Positions 43,854 to 53,168 of a stretch of 64,000 nucleotides of DNA are shown here, one piece after another. The position numbers and the translations under genes were made by a program. The DNA is from Fimenecus sp045595185. GTDB taxonomy: Bacteria; Bacillota; Clostridia; Oscillospirales; Acutalibacteraceae. The stretch covers positions 15,205 through 79,204 of the forward strand of contig JAZNZX010000014.1 of NCBI GenBank assembly GCA_045595185.1, read 5' to 3'. How positions within the stretch are numbered: the stretch's first letter is position 1; each line of letters begins with the position of its first letter. The notes beneath the pieces are model-generated. The model saw only the letters and a program-made list of their open reading frames with translations, made no database searches and was not told the origin of the DNA.

Positions 43854-44513
43854 TTAAATGTCCTTGAATTCTTTAGGCAACTGCTTTAGTGTGCATTTTT
43901 CTTTTAAAATTACAACGCCCGATGCTATTCCATCATCCGTTGACACCTCAACAATATTGCCAACTTCATATTCTGTATCAACCGATACAAAGAAATCGTT
44001 TTTTCCGCTGTCTAATAATGATACTTTATAAACAGTATAAATCTGGTCCATTACTATATTATCTTGCTCAACTTCTGTTGTATTAATATGTTTACCATAC
44101 TCGAACACAATTTCTGATTCCTTAGCATCATCAATCGCTTCATTATATTCTTCACGAGTTTCGTAATTTTCAGGAGATATATCATATTCGCTGCCATCTT
44201 GACAATTTAATCGCCAAGCATATTTGTTGCTGGATGTTTTATAAGGCCTACTATGATGATTATCAGTATCATCAAATGCACCCATGGCACCTAACACTCC
44301 ACCCAGTTTTAATAAATCTTCTGTATCATCAATTAGGCCTAAACCCCAAGCAGCACCTGTAGCTGCATAAGGGTCAATTTTTGTTCTATTACTTCCTCTT
44401 TTTTGTCTTCTTTTGTAAGTAATATAATCAAATGTGGCAGCAGCTGCAAGGTCTATAAGAGTATTAAAAGGTTCCGGACACTTTGAACTACTTTTTCTTC
44501 TTTTTTTCGCCAT
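43854..44513 (-). CDS. Unrecognised protein in the BREX operon, 219 residues
   Basis: I do not recognise this protein. It has a strongly basic start (AKKRRKSSSK), a Gly/Ala-rich weakly hydrophobic stretch at about 48-78 (ATGAAWGLGLIDD, LGGVLGAMGAF), then an acidic part with NCQDGSEYDISPENYETREEY and a beta-rich C-terminus (VYKVSLLDSGKNDFFVSVDTEYEVGNIVEVSTDDG) that resembles a small beta-barrel. No Cys motif or catalytic signature is visible. It lies 23 bp after brxL with a GGAGGTT ribosome site, inside the BREX transcript. An accessory role in defence is inferred from position only. Confidence 0.75.
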   Translation of the reverse strand: MAKKRRKSSSKCPEPFNTLIDLAAAATFDYITYKRRQKRGSNRTKIDPYAATGAAWGLGLIDDTEDLLKLGGVLGAMGAFDDTDNHHSRPYKTSSNKYAWRLNCQDGSEYDISPENYETREEYNEAIDDAKESEIVFEYGKHINTTEVEQDNIVMDQIYTVYKVSLLDSGKNDFFVSVDTEYEVGNIVEVSTDDGIASGVVILKEKCTLKQLPKEFKDI

Positions 44514-44536
44514 ATCCGAACCTCCTTTCTAATGAA

Positions 44537-46615
44537 TTATTCAACTCCAAGTGCTTTATATATAGCGTCTTCAGGTGTTTGATAGAAGATTATATTGAAA
44601 TTACCAATTAGTTCTGATGGAACTGTAGGCAGGTCTGCCGCTGATGTAATCGGAATCAAAATCTTTTTAGCTCCACTATCAAGACACACTTGCAACGCAT
44701 TTGCTAATTCATCAACCTTAATCATTGTTCCTGCAATACTAATTTCACCAAGAATTGCTAGACTACTAATTGTCGGCTTCCCAAGTGCAATTGAGGCCAA
44801 TGCTATAAGTGTGGGCAAGGCTAATTTTTCTGTCATACCAATGCCCTGCAAATCTTGATAATTAATTATATAATCTTTGGTTGTTGTGCTAATTGCACCA
44901 CTAATACGATTTGAATTTGCTTTCAAATAATTAAAAGCAGTATTTGTTGCTTCTTTGCATTTTGAATTCGAACCAAGTCCGGTTTTATCAAACTTACCGT
45001 TACCTGGAAGCATCTGTGATTCTAATCTGAATACACCAAGCATACTCGACTTGCCTTGTGAAATGGTATAAACTTGTCCCGGATTGCACACTCCCTCAGG
45101 GATAAGTTTTCCTCCACCCTGTTCAGGCACCGATACGAAATGCTCCTCAAATGTTTCATTATCTATATATGAGAAGTTTACATCGTAAAACTCCATGCCA
45201 CCAAGTTTTTTCAACTGTTCTTTAACTCTGCGACGCATTTCAAGAGAAATTTTCAAAATCTCTTCAAGTTGTTCTTTTGTGTACTCTCCATCAGGATATA
45301 ACAACTTTATAAAACCGCCAACCATTTTTCTGACAGCAATTGTATCACGCTGATTGAGATTCTTTCCAAGTCGGAAATACTTATCAAGTGCATCTCCACA
45401 TTGTTCCTTTCGAAGTTCTCTAATAAATTCAGCAAGATAGTCAGTAATAAAGCCATAATCATTTGTAAAATGATGTGGTCTAAACTTTGGTATCTCCCAA
45501 CCAGGAATATAACAATGCATACGATCAAGGAATGCAGTATCTGTTCCCATTTCGGGCGGGAATGGGTCAAAAAGACTTGCTGTCTTGAGCAATACATCTA
45601 CACTCTGATTGATATTACCTACGAATACCATTGAAGCAGAAGCAGCCTTTTCTTCTTTACCACGAGCAAATGAACCAGACGCCATGTAGTCTTTCATTAT
45701 CTGAATGCCGTCTTTATCTTTGAAGTTTATACCTGCAACCTCATCGAAAGCAACGCAGTCCCAAAGTCCTACAAGTCCAACGGTTTTTCTTCCCATATTA
45801 TAGAAAAGATTTGCAACTGTCGTCTGTCCACCTGATACAAGAATACTGTTTGGTGATATTTCTTTATAAATATGTGACTTACCAGTACTTCTCGGTCCGA
45901 GTTCACATAAATTGAAATTGTTTTCAATAAGCGGAAGCATACGGGAGAGTAAAAGCCATTTTTCACGATATGAAAGTTTGTCAGGTTCCATACCTGTTGA
46001 GCGAAGAAGAATGCTCATCCATTCGTCCTGCGTAAATGCTTTTCTGCCTTGTTTCAAATCTTCAATATCGACATGAGGCATCTGAATGGGAGTAAGTTTT
46101 CTAATATGAATAGGCGAAGCACCTTTGTCTTCTTCGATATATTCATAGTCAAGTTGAACAATACACCAAATGCCACCACAAAGTAGACGGTCGTATCGAC
46201 TTGGATAGTCTTCTGAAATCGGTATTGCTTTTATACCAAGATTTGAAAATTCTGCTTCGTATGTATCTTTTTTAATATTAAGATTTACAGTAATCTTATC
46301 AATAACCGTATGACTACCTTTCTGTCTTAGAAGAGAAAGGATTTTTTGTGCTTCATCAGGCCTTACATAGTTATCGGCAAGAATTCGTTTAACATTTGCT
46401 ACACCTTCTTCGATAACTGTCGGGTCATCCGAACTGCAATACTGTCCCAACAAAAACTCTAAAACATATACAGGAACGTTGGCTCCTTCCTTAATTGATT
46501 TTGTTAAGTCTTTACGAACTATTTTACCATCAAAACAAGTTCTTAATTTGCGATTCAATAATTCATTCGGACTTTCATCACATGTGATTAAATCTGTTCT
46601 AATAATCTCATCCAT
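44537..46615 (-). CDS. brxL: BREX protein BrxL (AAA+, Lon-like)
   Basis: The 692-residue product has a BREX-specific N-terminal domain (DUF4357/BrxL type), a AAA+ core with Walker A GPRSTGKS (about 237-245) and CVAFDEVAG as Walker B, and a C-terminal Lon-protease-like domain. In that last domain the expected GPSAG serine is replaced by a QGIGMTEKL context and the catalytic lysine position reads VDELANAL, so protease activity is doubtful. By family, BrxL forms rings on DNA and is needed to block phage. It lies 21 bp after pglZ. Confidence 0.93.
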   Translation of the reverse strand: MDEIIRTDLITCDESPNELLNRKLRTCFDGKIVRKDLTKSIKEGANVPVYVLEFLLGQYCSSDDPTVIEEGVANVKRILADNYVRPDEAQKILSLLRQKGSHTVIDKITVNLNIKKDTYEAEFSNLGIKAIPISEDYPSRYDRLLCGGIWCIVQLDYEYIEEDKGASPIHIRKLTPIQMPHVDIEDLKQGRKAFTQDEWMSILLRSTGMEPDKLSYREKWLLLSRMLPLIENNFNLCELGPRSTGKSHIYKEISPNSILVSGGQTTVANLFYNMGRKTVGLVGLWDCVAFDEVAGINFKDKDGIQIMKDYMASGSFARGKEEKAASASMVFVGNINQSVDVLLKTASLFDPFPPEMGTDTAFLDRMHCYIPGWEIPKFRPHHFTNDYGFITDYLAEFIRELRKEQCGDALDKYFRLGKNLNQRDTIAVRKMVGGFIKLLYPDGEYTKEQLEEILKISLEMRRRVKEQLKKLGGMEFYDVNFSYIDNETFEEHFVSVPEQGGGKLIPEGVCNPGQVYTISQGKSSMLGVFRLESQMLPGNGKFDKTGLGSNSKCKEATNTAFNYLKANSNRISGAISTTTKDYIINYQDLQGIGMTEKLALPTLIALASIALGKPTISSLAILGEISIAGTMIKVDELANALQVCLDSGAKKILIPITSAADLPTVPSELIGNFNIIFYQTPEDAIYKALGVE

Positions 46616-46636
46616 TGAACAAACCTCCTGTATAAA

Positions 46637-49153
46637 TTAACCGAAGAAACCAAAATCATCGGCAAATGCTATGTCCATAATAATTTCGTGTCTTAATGTT
46701 TCAATATCATTTTGAGTATCATAAGCCACAAGATAATACTTTTGAGACTTATTGTATTGCCTATCTTTGAAATTAAAGCGGAGACGGAACATTCTCTTCA
46801 TTGTATCTTTATCTTTTTTATCTACAATGACAATATTTTCATTAGAGATTTTTTCGTTTTCCTCAGATATGAAATAAACTCTGTAACTTGTCTCCTTGAT
46901 TATATCACTGACTGGTTCTGTCTGAATAAAGTCAAGTGTTGTGATAAGATTAGTTATTTTGTTCGTGAGACTAACGAGAGAAATCTCTGCTACGCTTGTC
47001 TCTTTTTTGTATTTATCAACCTTGACATCAATTAACGGTACAATCATTTCCTGCGGAGATGTACCTCCATGAACAAAGTTCAAGCCTGCTCCTGCAGTTT
47101 TGAAAATGTCACTTCCAACGGGGAACGAAACAAACAAATTATCATTATTTACTGAAGTGAGTTTGAGTGTTTCTACACCATCTGTTTCCAAACATTGCTC
47201 CGAAACAACATATCTTTTACCGTATGTACCTGAAGATATTGTTCCCGCTTTGATTTTATCACTTTCTGACAACGCATCTCTTTTGTAAATAAAGCCGTGG
47301 TCAGAAGTAATGAGAAAGTGATATGTGTTAGCCTGAGATGAAATTTTTCGTACTAAAGCATAGATTTCTTCTATGGCTTCTTCACACGCTGTAAACACTT
47401 CATTTTCGGTTTTTGAATCATCGCCGCGTGCATCAACCTGATTATGATAAATATAAACAACATCCTGACCTGTAAACACATTCCTTAAATCAGCCTGTTT
47501 CATATTCTTAAAAGCATCAAAAGGTACACAATTACTATTTACCTTGTATTTTAATAAGTGTGATGCTTTTTGTTCAGTTAATGCACATGTTTTACCATCT
47601 AAAACAACATCATAGTTTTCGTTATATTCTATTTTTTCATAAGGTAGAAGAGCCGACATACCTAACTGAGTATATGAGGGAAGTACACCTTGCATCGGTG
47701 TCATTTTTACCATACATTTCTCATCATTTAAGAACTTTTCAAACAAAGTATAGGCGACCTCATATCTAAACGCATCTGATACTATTACCACCACACGGTC
47801 ATTTGAGTTCTTTACATATCTATTAAAGAAATCTTTTTGTAAAATTAGCCCTGTTGCTCCATTTGCAGCTACAAGCTCATTACTCCAATTCACGGTAATT
47901 TTGTTCAAATATTCGTTTGTATAGAAGTTCTCTACAAGCTCGCGTAGAGTCTCATATTTAGTACTGTCTTCAAGGTTATCGTAGAAATAATAAAAATATC
48001 TGTACCTACGGTCAATCTTAAACAATGATTCCGTATACAGTGTCGAAAGTTCTCTAATTCCTGTGGTAAATTGATATGTGCCTGATGAAATTATGTAATA
48101 GGCGTTTTCCAGTACAAAATAATCATTTCTGAAGTTCTTGCCGAAATGTTGTTTTCTTCTATCAGCACAAATTTCAGGGATAGTTTTGCCATTTAGTTTT
48201 GCACCAATGTCTTCATTCACAAGGCGGTCGATTAACCAATCGATAATTATTTCATCTATGCCTGAAAATAGGTTGCAATCGACCAATGCTTCCACATTGA
48301 TATTTGAAAAATACTTCTTGCCATTGATTGTGCTGTAAACAGTATCAGAAATCTCATCGTAGCATTTACCATATAAATAACTATTCATTAAGTTATCTAT
48401 AAAAGCACGAACATTACCAGGTTTATATGAAACGAAAGGTTTCCATGCTTGAGGTATGTCTGTATAAATCACTTTTGATGTATAAGTGATAAACATTGTC
48501 ATTACGAGTTTTTCAAGAGTTGGATTATTGTCATTATATCCAAAGTTAATATCAGTTTGTTGCCAAAAAGCATTAAGTAAGTCATACTTTTCAAATTCAG
48601 CAAGGTACTTATTATCAATTAAGCCGTCATCGGTTAGAATGCATCTCATTACTTCTTCAAAAGATGCAATTTTACTTTTACAAAGAACACTCATTAAAGC
48701 AATTTCTATCATTGATTGGTTGGGTTTTTCCAATTCAAAATCAGCAAACTTCTGTGTTCTTTCTTTATTCGCAAAGAATTTATTATGATGCTGAATTATA
48801 GATTTATACTTTTCATCAACACCTAAATCAATAATAAGAAGTGAAGCTCTGTCAGCAAAAAACTCTTTTGAATAGCGTATTGTGTCGGCAAGATGATTGT
48901 CTTTTATGGCAGGCTTTGAGAATGGAGCATACACGAGATAATTAGTTGTTGTATCCTCGCACTCCAAAAAGTATTTGATATAGAATTGATTGTCTTTTTC
49001 AAGATGTAATACCTTTGCATTGTTGAGTTCAATGGTATCTATATCTTCAACAAATTCCGCATTTGCATCATACCAAAATACGAGTTTGCGAACATCACTT
49101 GCAAACTCACTATTCAATTTATCTGTAATTTGTTTTAAGTTTAACTCTGCCAT
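46637..49153 (-). CDS. pglZ: BREX-1 phosphatase-like protein PglZ (type A)
   Basis: The 838-residue product carries the alkaline-phosphatase-fold PglZ domain: VVIVSDAFRYEVAY for the nucleophile region and LITSDHGFIYKRD for metal binding. The N-terminal half is a helical region specific to type 1 BREX. PglZ is required in BREX for both methylation and restriction and acts with PglX and BrxB. I choose the ATG at 49153, 6 bp after AAAGGTG, rather than a GTG at 49162 inside that site. It begins 15 bp after the YjcQ-like gene. Confidence 0.94.
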   Translation of the reverse strand: MAELNLKQITDKLNSEFASDVRKLVFWYDANAEFVEDIDTIELNNAKVLHLEKDNQFYIKYFLECEDTTTNYLVYAPFSKPAIKDNHLADTIRYSKEFFADRASLLIIDLGVDEKYKSIIQHHNKFFANKERTQKFADFELEKPNQSMIEIALMSVLCKSKIASFEEVMRCILTDDGLIDNKYLAEFEKYDLLNAFWQQTDINFGYNDNNPTLEKLVMTMFITYTSKVIYTDIPQAWKPFVSYKPGNVRAFIDNLMNSYLYGKCYDEISDTVYSTINGKKYFSNINVEALVDCNLFSGIDEIIIDWLIDRLVNEDIGAKLNGKTIPEICADRRKQHFGKNFRNDYFVLENAYYIISSGTYQFTTGIRELSTLYTESLFKIDRRYRYFYYFYDNLEDSTKYETLRELVENFYTNEYLNKITVNWSNELVAANGATGLILQKDFFNRYVKNSNDRVVVIVSDAFRYEVAYTLFEKFLNDEKCMVKMTPMQGVLPSYTQLGMSALLPYEKIEYNENYDVVLDGKTCALTEQKASHLLKYKVNSNCVPFDAFKNMKQADLRNVFTGQDVVYIYHNQVDARGDDSKTENEVFTACEEAIEEIYALVRKISSQANTYHFLITSDHGFIYKRDALSESDKIKAGTISSGTYGKRYVVSEQCLETDGVETLKLTSVNNDNLFVSFPVGSDIFKTAGAGLNFVHGGTSPQEMIVPLIDVKVDKYKKETSVAEISLVSLTNKITNLITTLDFIQTEPVSDIIKETSYRVYFISEENEKISNENIVIVDKKDKDTMKRMFRLRFNFKDRQYNKSQKYYLVAYDTQNDIETLRHEIIMDIAFADDFGFFG

Positions 49154-49168
49154 ATTTAACACCTTTCC

Positions 49169-49471
49169 TTAAAAAGGAAGCCAATCTCTTACTTCTTTTA
49201 ATCCTTTGTACGCTTTCATAGCTACCGAATGCTCGTCTAAATATTCCATACCTTTTACAGTAAGCTTAGTGTTTTCTAAAAATGCAATTAAAATTTCATT
49301 TCCTTTACCTCTGGAAAATCTTGCCCCTTTGATTAAACCTTCATCTTGACAAGCATCAACAATATCATAAAACTCTCCCTTTTCTAATCCGTAATCGGAA
49401 TATGCGGGAATATTGCCATCGTTAAGTTCTCTCATAAAACTTAACATTACTTTGAGTTTATTTGTAGCCAT
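49169..49471 (-). CDS. YjcQ-like winged-helix protein within the BREX operon
   Basis: The 100-residue protein resembles the YjcQ family: KLKVMLSFMRELNDGNIPAYSDYGLEKGEFYDIVDACQDEGLI (winged-helix core), then a beta wing and KLTVKGMEYLDEHS. Such proteins are known from phage-like and mobile regions. It lies between pglX (16-bp gap) and pglZ (15-bp gap), a place not occupied in the standard six-gene set. A DNA-binding or regulatory role within BREX is possible. Confidence 0.8.
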   Translation of the reverse strand: MATNKLKVMLSFMRELNDGNIPAYSDYGLEKGEFYDIVDACQDEGLIKGARFSRGKGNEILIAFLENTKLTVKGMEYLDEHSVAMKAYKGLKEVRDWLPF

Positions 49472-49487
49472 TTTATTTTAATCCTCC

Positions 49488-52400
49488 TCAAATCTTCGCT
49501 AATATCTGCATTTTCTTTCCGTCAGGAGCAGTTTGAACCTTTTCGTAGTTGATTTTTACGCCGTCATCAAGGTCGATATCAATACGAGAAAGAGCTAAAT
49601 GTGCTACTAAAGCGTCATAGTCTTTAGTTTCTTTGAGTTGCTTCTGAAGTTTTTCTTTTCTCTTTGTTGCTAATGCAACTTCTTTGTTATCTGTGCTGTT
49701 ATCAATAATTTCTTGCATACGCTCGATTTCTTTGTCATACACTCTCTGCATACGATGGAGATACTCTACACGCATATTACCAATGGTATCCTCGTTCCAA
49801 CGGTGCATATAGCAAAGTGCTTTAAAACCATTTTGTTTGCCACTATCAAACATCCAATAGATTGGGCGTTTTTGATAAATCTTTATATGGTCTTTAATAA
49901 AATCATTTAAGAAGTAATTTCTGATTACCTCACGGCTTGTATTACCTTTATTACCAAGTGCATTAGCAATAAATTCGAGATTTTCTTCAAGAGTTTCTTT
50001 GCCGTAAACAGTTTCAATAAACTTTACAAATCTACCGACAATATCATCTTCAAAGTATTCTTCATCGGTAATCGGAATGCAGTTATCCTCGTCAGGCAAA
50101 AACCAGTCACTTTTATACACATCTTTTGGAAAACCATTAGAGTTGGATGATTGATATGCATTAAACTTATAATCTTCAATGTTCCACTCGCCACCTGCAT
50201 AGACTAATCCTTCCTGATATAATGAATACCTGCCAAACATACAACCGACAGCATACGATATGAGTGACTTTATGTCTCTCTGCAAATCTGCTTTGCTAAC
50301 AGAGACATCTTTATCTTCAACATTCGGCACAAGTTCATCCTGTAAACCATAAATATCAATGAAGATGCGATTGAGTTCTTCTTCATTTTCTTTAAGTCGA
50401 TTAAATCTTAAAAAGCACTCATTACTCCAATTAACAAAAGCATCTTCTATGTAGTTCATATCTACAATATGATATTTTTTATCTTCTGCCATTTCACTCA
50501 TTGGGAATGATGCGCAACGCACCAATGGGTGAATAATAAAATCCCATGATGTTTCAAAGGAGTCCCAATCTTTTCTAGTTGCGTAAACATTCTCTGTCGC
50601 AAGTAGTGCAACATCATTTAGAGTTTTTTCATCCACAGCTGTTGGTATAGACGCCACTTCTCCAACTTCATATGTAATTGTTTCACCACCTACATTATCA
50701 GCAAACGACTGAGCAACAACAGAATTAAGAAAAGCTAAAATATACATCAACTTGTTCTCATTTGCAAAAACACACGGACCAGCAGCTGCAAATGATGATT
50801 CTTCTATGTATCTAACATTCAACTTGTAGTTTGTTATGTATGTCCAAGTCAATGCACGTTCTCTGAAATAATACGATTCATTTCGTATAACGGCATTTTT
50901 AAAGGCCTTCATTTCAAATCCATTTTTTTCCCAATTGACAACATATTCATTATTACCATACCATCTGTGGAAGGAGCCACCTTTGCACAAACGATACCAC
51001 TTAGCCCTAGCGAAAGGCGTAAAACCCTGCATTTTGACCTTCTCAACTTCATGCCAGAGTCTAAGAAAACGATTGTCATCGGCTGTACTCATTCCTTTTT
51101 TTACATCTGCCACACTACCCAGCGGCATGTATTTTGAATAAGCTTCGGTGTTCTTTTCAGAGGCCCAGTAAGCAATAGGCATTCTTGGAATACGCTTATA
51201 TCCTGCGATACTTGCAGTTGTATATCGCTTATTTATAACAGGAAAAGCCTTCGGTATATCGGCATCTCCTATATCTTGCATACTTGTATATACATATCTT
51301 CCTTTATGTTCTGGCAAATACCCCTTTCTAAACACGGTTGCAGATGTTCCAAATGCTATGCCCATTACCATGTTATCCATATGCAGTAAGGAAACAATGT
51401 GACTAGTGTTCAGTACTTTTTCTCTAAATCTATCAAAAGCTGTAAGGAACATCCAAACTTGCATGGTTACTTGCGTATTAAATCCATAGGATTTAACCAT
51501 CTCAAATCCTCTTTCAATAAAAACAGCAAATAAGTCGGATTTCGAATCGGGATAATTAAACTGAACATATTCCCTAAGTTTACTACTCATCCCTTTTGAG
51601 CCCATATAAGGTGGGTTAGTTACAACAACATCATATTTCTGTGTCATTGTCTTAGCCTGTTTAATTAAAGGTAAAACAACGGTTTTCACTAATATCTGGT
51701 AGTTTCTGCTGAAAATATCATCATAAACACTTTCTCTAATTTCATATAGTCGGTTGATTAAATATTCAAAATCAATCTTTGTAATATTCAAGATGCTACC
51801 ATATTCTTTGGCATCTCTTAATTCGTCACAGAGTACTGTCAAATTATTTTTAACTTCAGCATTACCGTTTGCGATAAAATCAATTAAATCATTTGTTATT
51901 TCATTACTTTCGCGAATTGCAAACAAATTTGGTTTAATGCCTTCGGATAAAATACGGCGATTATATTGACGTGCTTTCATCATAACTGCAAAATATGCAA
52001 GCTGATATGCTCGCTCATCAATATCAAGACCATAGATGTTATTCTGTAAAATGCTACGAGCAGCATCACGCTGAGTATAACCATAACTTTCGTAAATTTG
52101 CATAAGCACATCAAAGGCATAAACCAAGATATGACCACTACCCATACAAGGGTCAATGATTTTGATTTCTTCTGGTGTTATATTTTTGTACTCTACTCTG
52201 ATTTCTTCAAGTTGTTTTACTACATCTGGCTCTTGTTCCGCTTCATCAAGATAATATTTCCATTCGGATTTTAAGTTGTCATTATTATGACCCTCAAGCC
52301 ACAATCTGCCGAGAGAATTTTCAACCATATAACGAACTATCCAGTCTGGTGTGAAAAGTTGTGTTGCAGCAGGAATATGCTCTTTGGAAATTTTGATGTT

Positions 52401-53153
52401 TTTCTTTAGGTTTGCAAAAACTTTATCTTTTGGCTCAATATTGTAATATTGATACATCCAACCTATAATTTCAACTTGACCTTCTTTTTCAATGTTGAAA
52501 TCATCTTCATCAATATCGTGGATAAGGCGATACACAATACCATCTTTATCTGTGAAAGAAATAGTCAACAGTAATTCTGTGTAATCGTCTGTCATCTCAA
52601 ACAATTCAGGAAGAATTTCGTGAAGTTTGTTGCACTGCTTAATAAAAAGCATACGGAACAGCTCATCCAGCTTATTTTCATCTTTAAGTTGAATAACCCT
52701 GTCTTGCTCATAAGGTGTAAAGTCTAAGTCCGTATCAAAAGGAGTAGTTACAAAATCCGGCTCATTCTTTGCAGGATTTTCAGAAGAAAGCACACGAATT
52801 CCGGAAGGTAAATAATCATTTACCTCCATAAAACGAATAGCTATAAGTCTGTTGAACCATGTATAAGCAACTTCTTCAACAACATATTCAAATGCTTCTT
52901 TAAAGTTTTTTGTACCCTGTGCCTTTACTTTAATTGCATTGACAAGAGCTTCTCGCTGTCTAATTTGATTCCCTGAAATCTCAGAATAATCTTTTGTGCC
53001 AACATCAAAAAACTGCAAATCGGAAGTTGACTGTGGAAGTTTATCTGCTATTCCATTTTCAGTAATACCGAGCATGCCTGCTTTATATGTAATGTCAGAT
53101 ATGAGTTTTGTTCTTGCCCATACTGCAAAGTTTTTAATCGCGGTTTTGTTCAT
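49488..53153 (-). CDS. pglX: BREX-1 adenine-specific DNA methyltransferase PglX
   Basis: The 1221-residue product has the N6-adenine methyltransferase motifs IIDPCMGSGHILVYAFDVL (SAM binding, about residue 335) and VVTNPPYMGSKG (catalytic NPPY, about 510), then a target-recognition part and a C-terminal coiled segment. PglX marks host DNA at a non-palindromic hexamer in known systems and gives the specificity of BREX. Full length and intact; no phase-variable tract was noticed. It lies 15 bp after brxC. Confidence 0.96.
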   Translation of the reverse strand: MNKTAIKNFAVWARTKLISDITYKAGMLGITENGIADKLPQSTSDLQFFDVGTKDYSEISGNQIRQREALVNAIKVKAQGTKNFKEAFEYVVEEVAYTWFNRLIAIRFMEVNDYLPSGIRVLSSENPAKNEPDFVTTPFDTDLDFTPYEQDRVIQLKDENKLDELFRMLFIKQCNKLHEILPELFEMTDDYTELLLTISFTDKDGIVYRLIHDIDEDDFNIEKEGQVEIIGWMYQYYNIEPKDKVFANLKKNIKISKEHIPAATQLFTPDWIVRYMVENSLGRLWLEGHNNDNLKSEWKYYLDEAEQEPDVVKQLEEIRVEYKNITPEEIKIIDPCMGSGHILVYAFDVLMQIYESYGYTQRDAARSILQNNIYGLDIDERAYQLAYFAVMMKARQYNRRILSEGIKPNLFAIRESNEITNDLIDFIANGNAEVKNNLTVLCDELRDAKEYGSILNITKIDFEYLINRLYEIRESVYDDIFSRNYQILVKTVVLPLIKQAKTMTQKYDVVVTNPPYMGSKGMSSKLREYVQFNYPDSKSDLFAVFIERGFEMVKSYGFNTQVTMQVWMFLTAFDRFREKVLNTSHIVSLLHMDNMVMGIAFGTSATVFRKGYLPEHKGRYVYTSMQDIGDADIPKAFPVINKRYTTASIAGYKRIPRMPIAYWASEKNTEAYSKYMPLGSVADVKKGMSTADDNRFLRLWHEVEKVKMQGFTPFARAKWYRLCKGGSFHRWYGNNEYVVNWEKNGFEMKAFKNAVIRNESYYFRERALTWTYITNYKLNVRYIEESSFAAAGPCVFANENKLMYILAFLNSVVAQSFADNVGGETITYEVGEVASIPTAVDEKTLNDVALLATENVYATRKDWDSFETSWDFIIHPLVRCASFPMSEMAEDKKYHIVDMNYIEDAFVNWSNECFLRFNRLKENEEELNRIFIDIYGLQDELVPNVEDKDVSVSKADLQRDIKSLISYAVGCMFGRYSLYQEGLVYAGGEWNIEDYKFNAYQSSNSNGFPKDVYKSDWFLPDEDNCIPITDEEYFEDDIVGRFVKFIETVYGKETLEENLEFIANALGNKGNTSREVIRNYFLNDFIKDHIKIYQKRPIYWMFDSGKQNGFKALCYMHRWNEDTIGNMRVEYLHRMQRVYDKEIERMQEIIDNSTDNKEVALATKRKEKLQKQLKETKDYDALVAHLALSRIDIDLDDGVKINYEKVQTAPDGKKMQILAKI

Positions 53154-53168
53154 AACCGTTCCTCCAAA

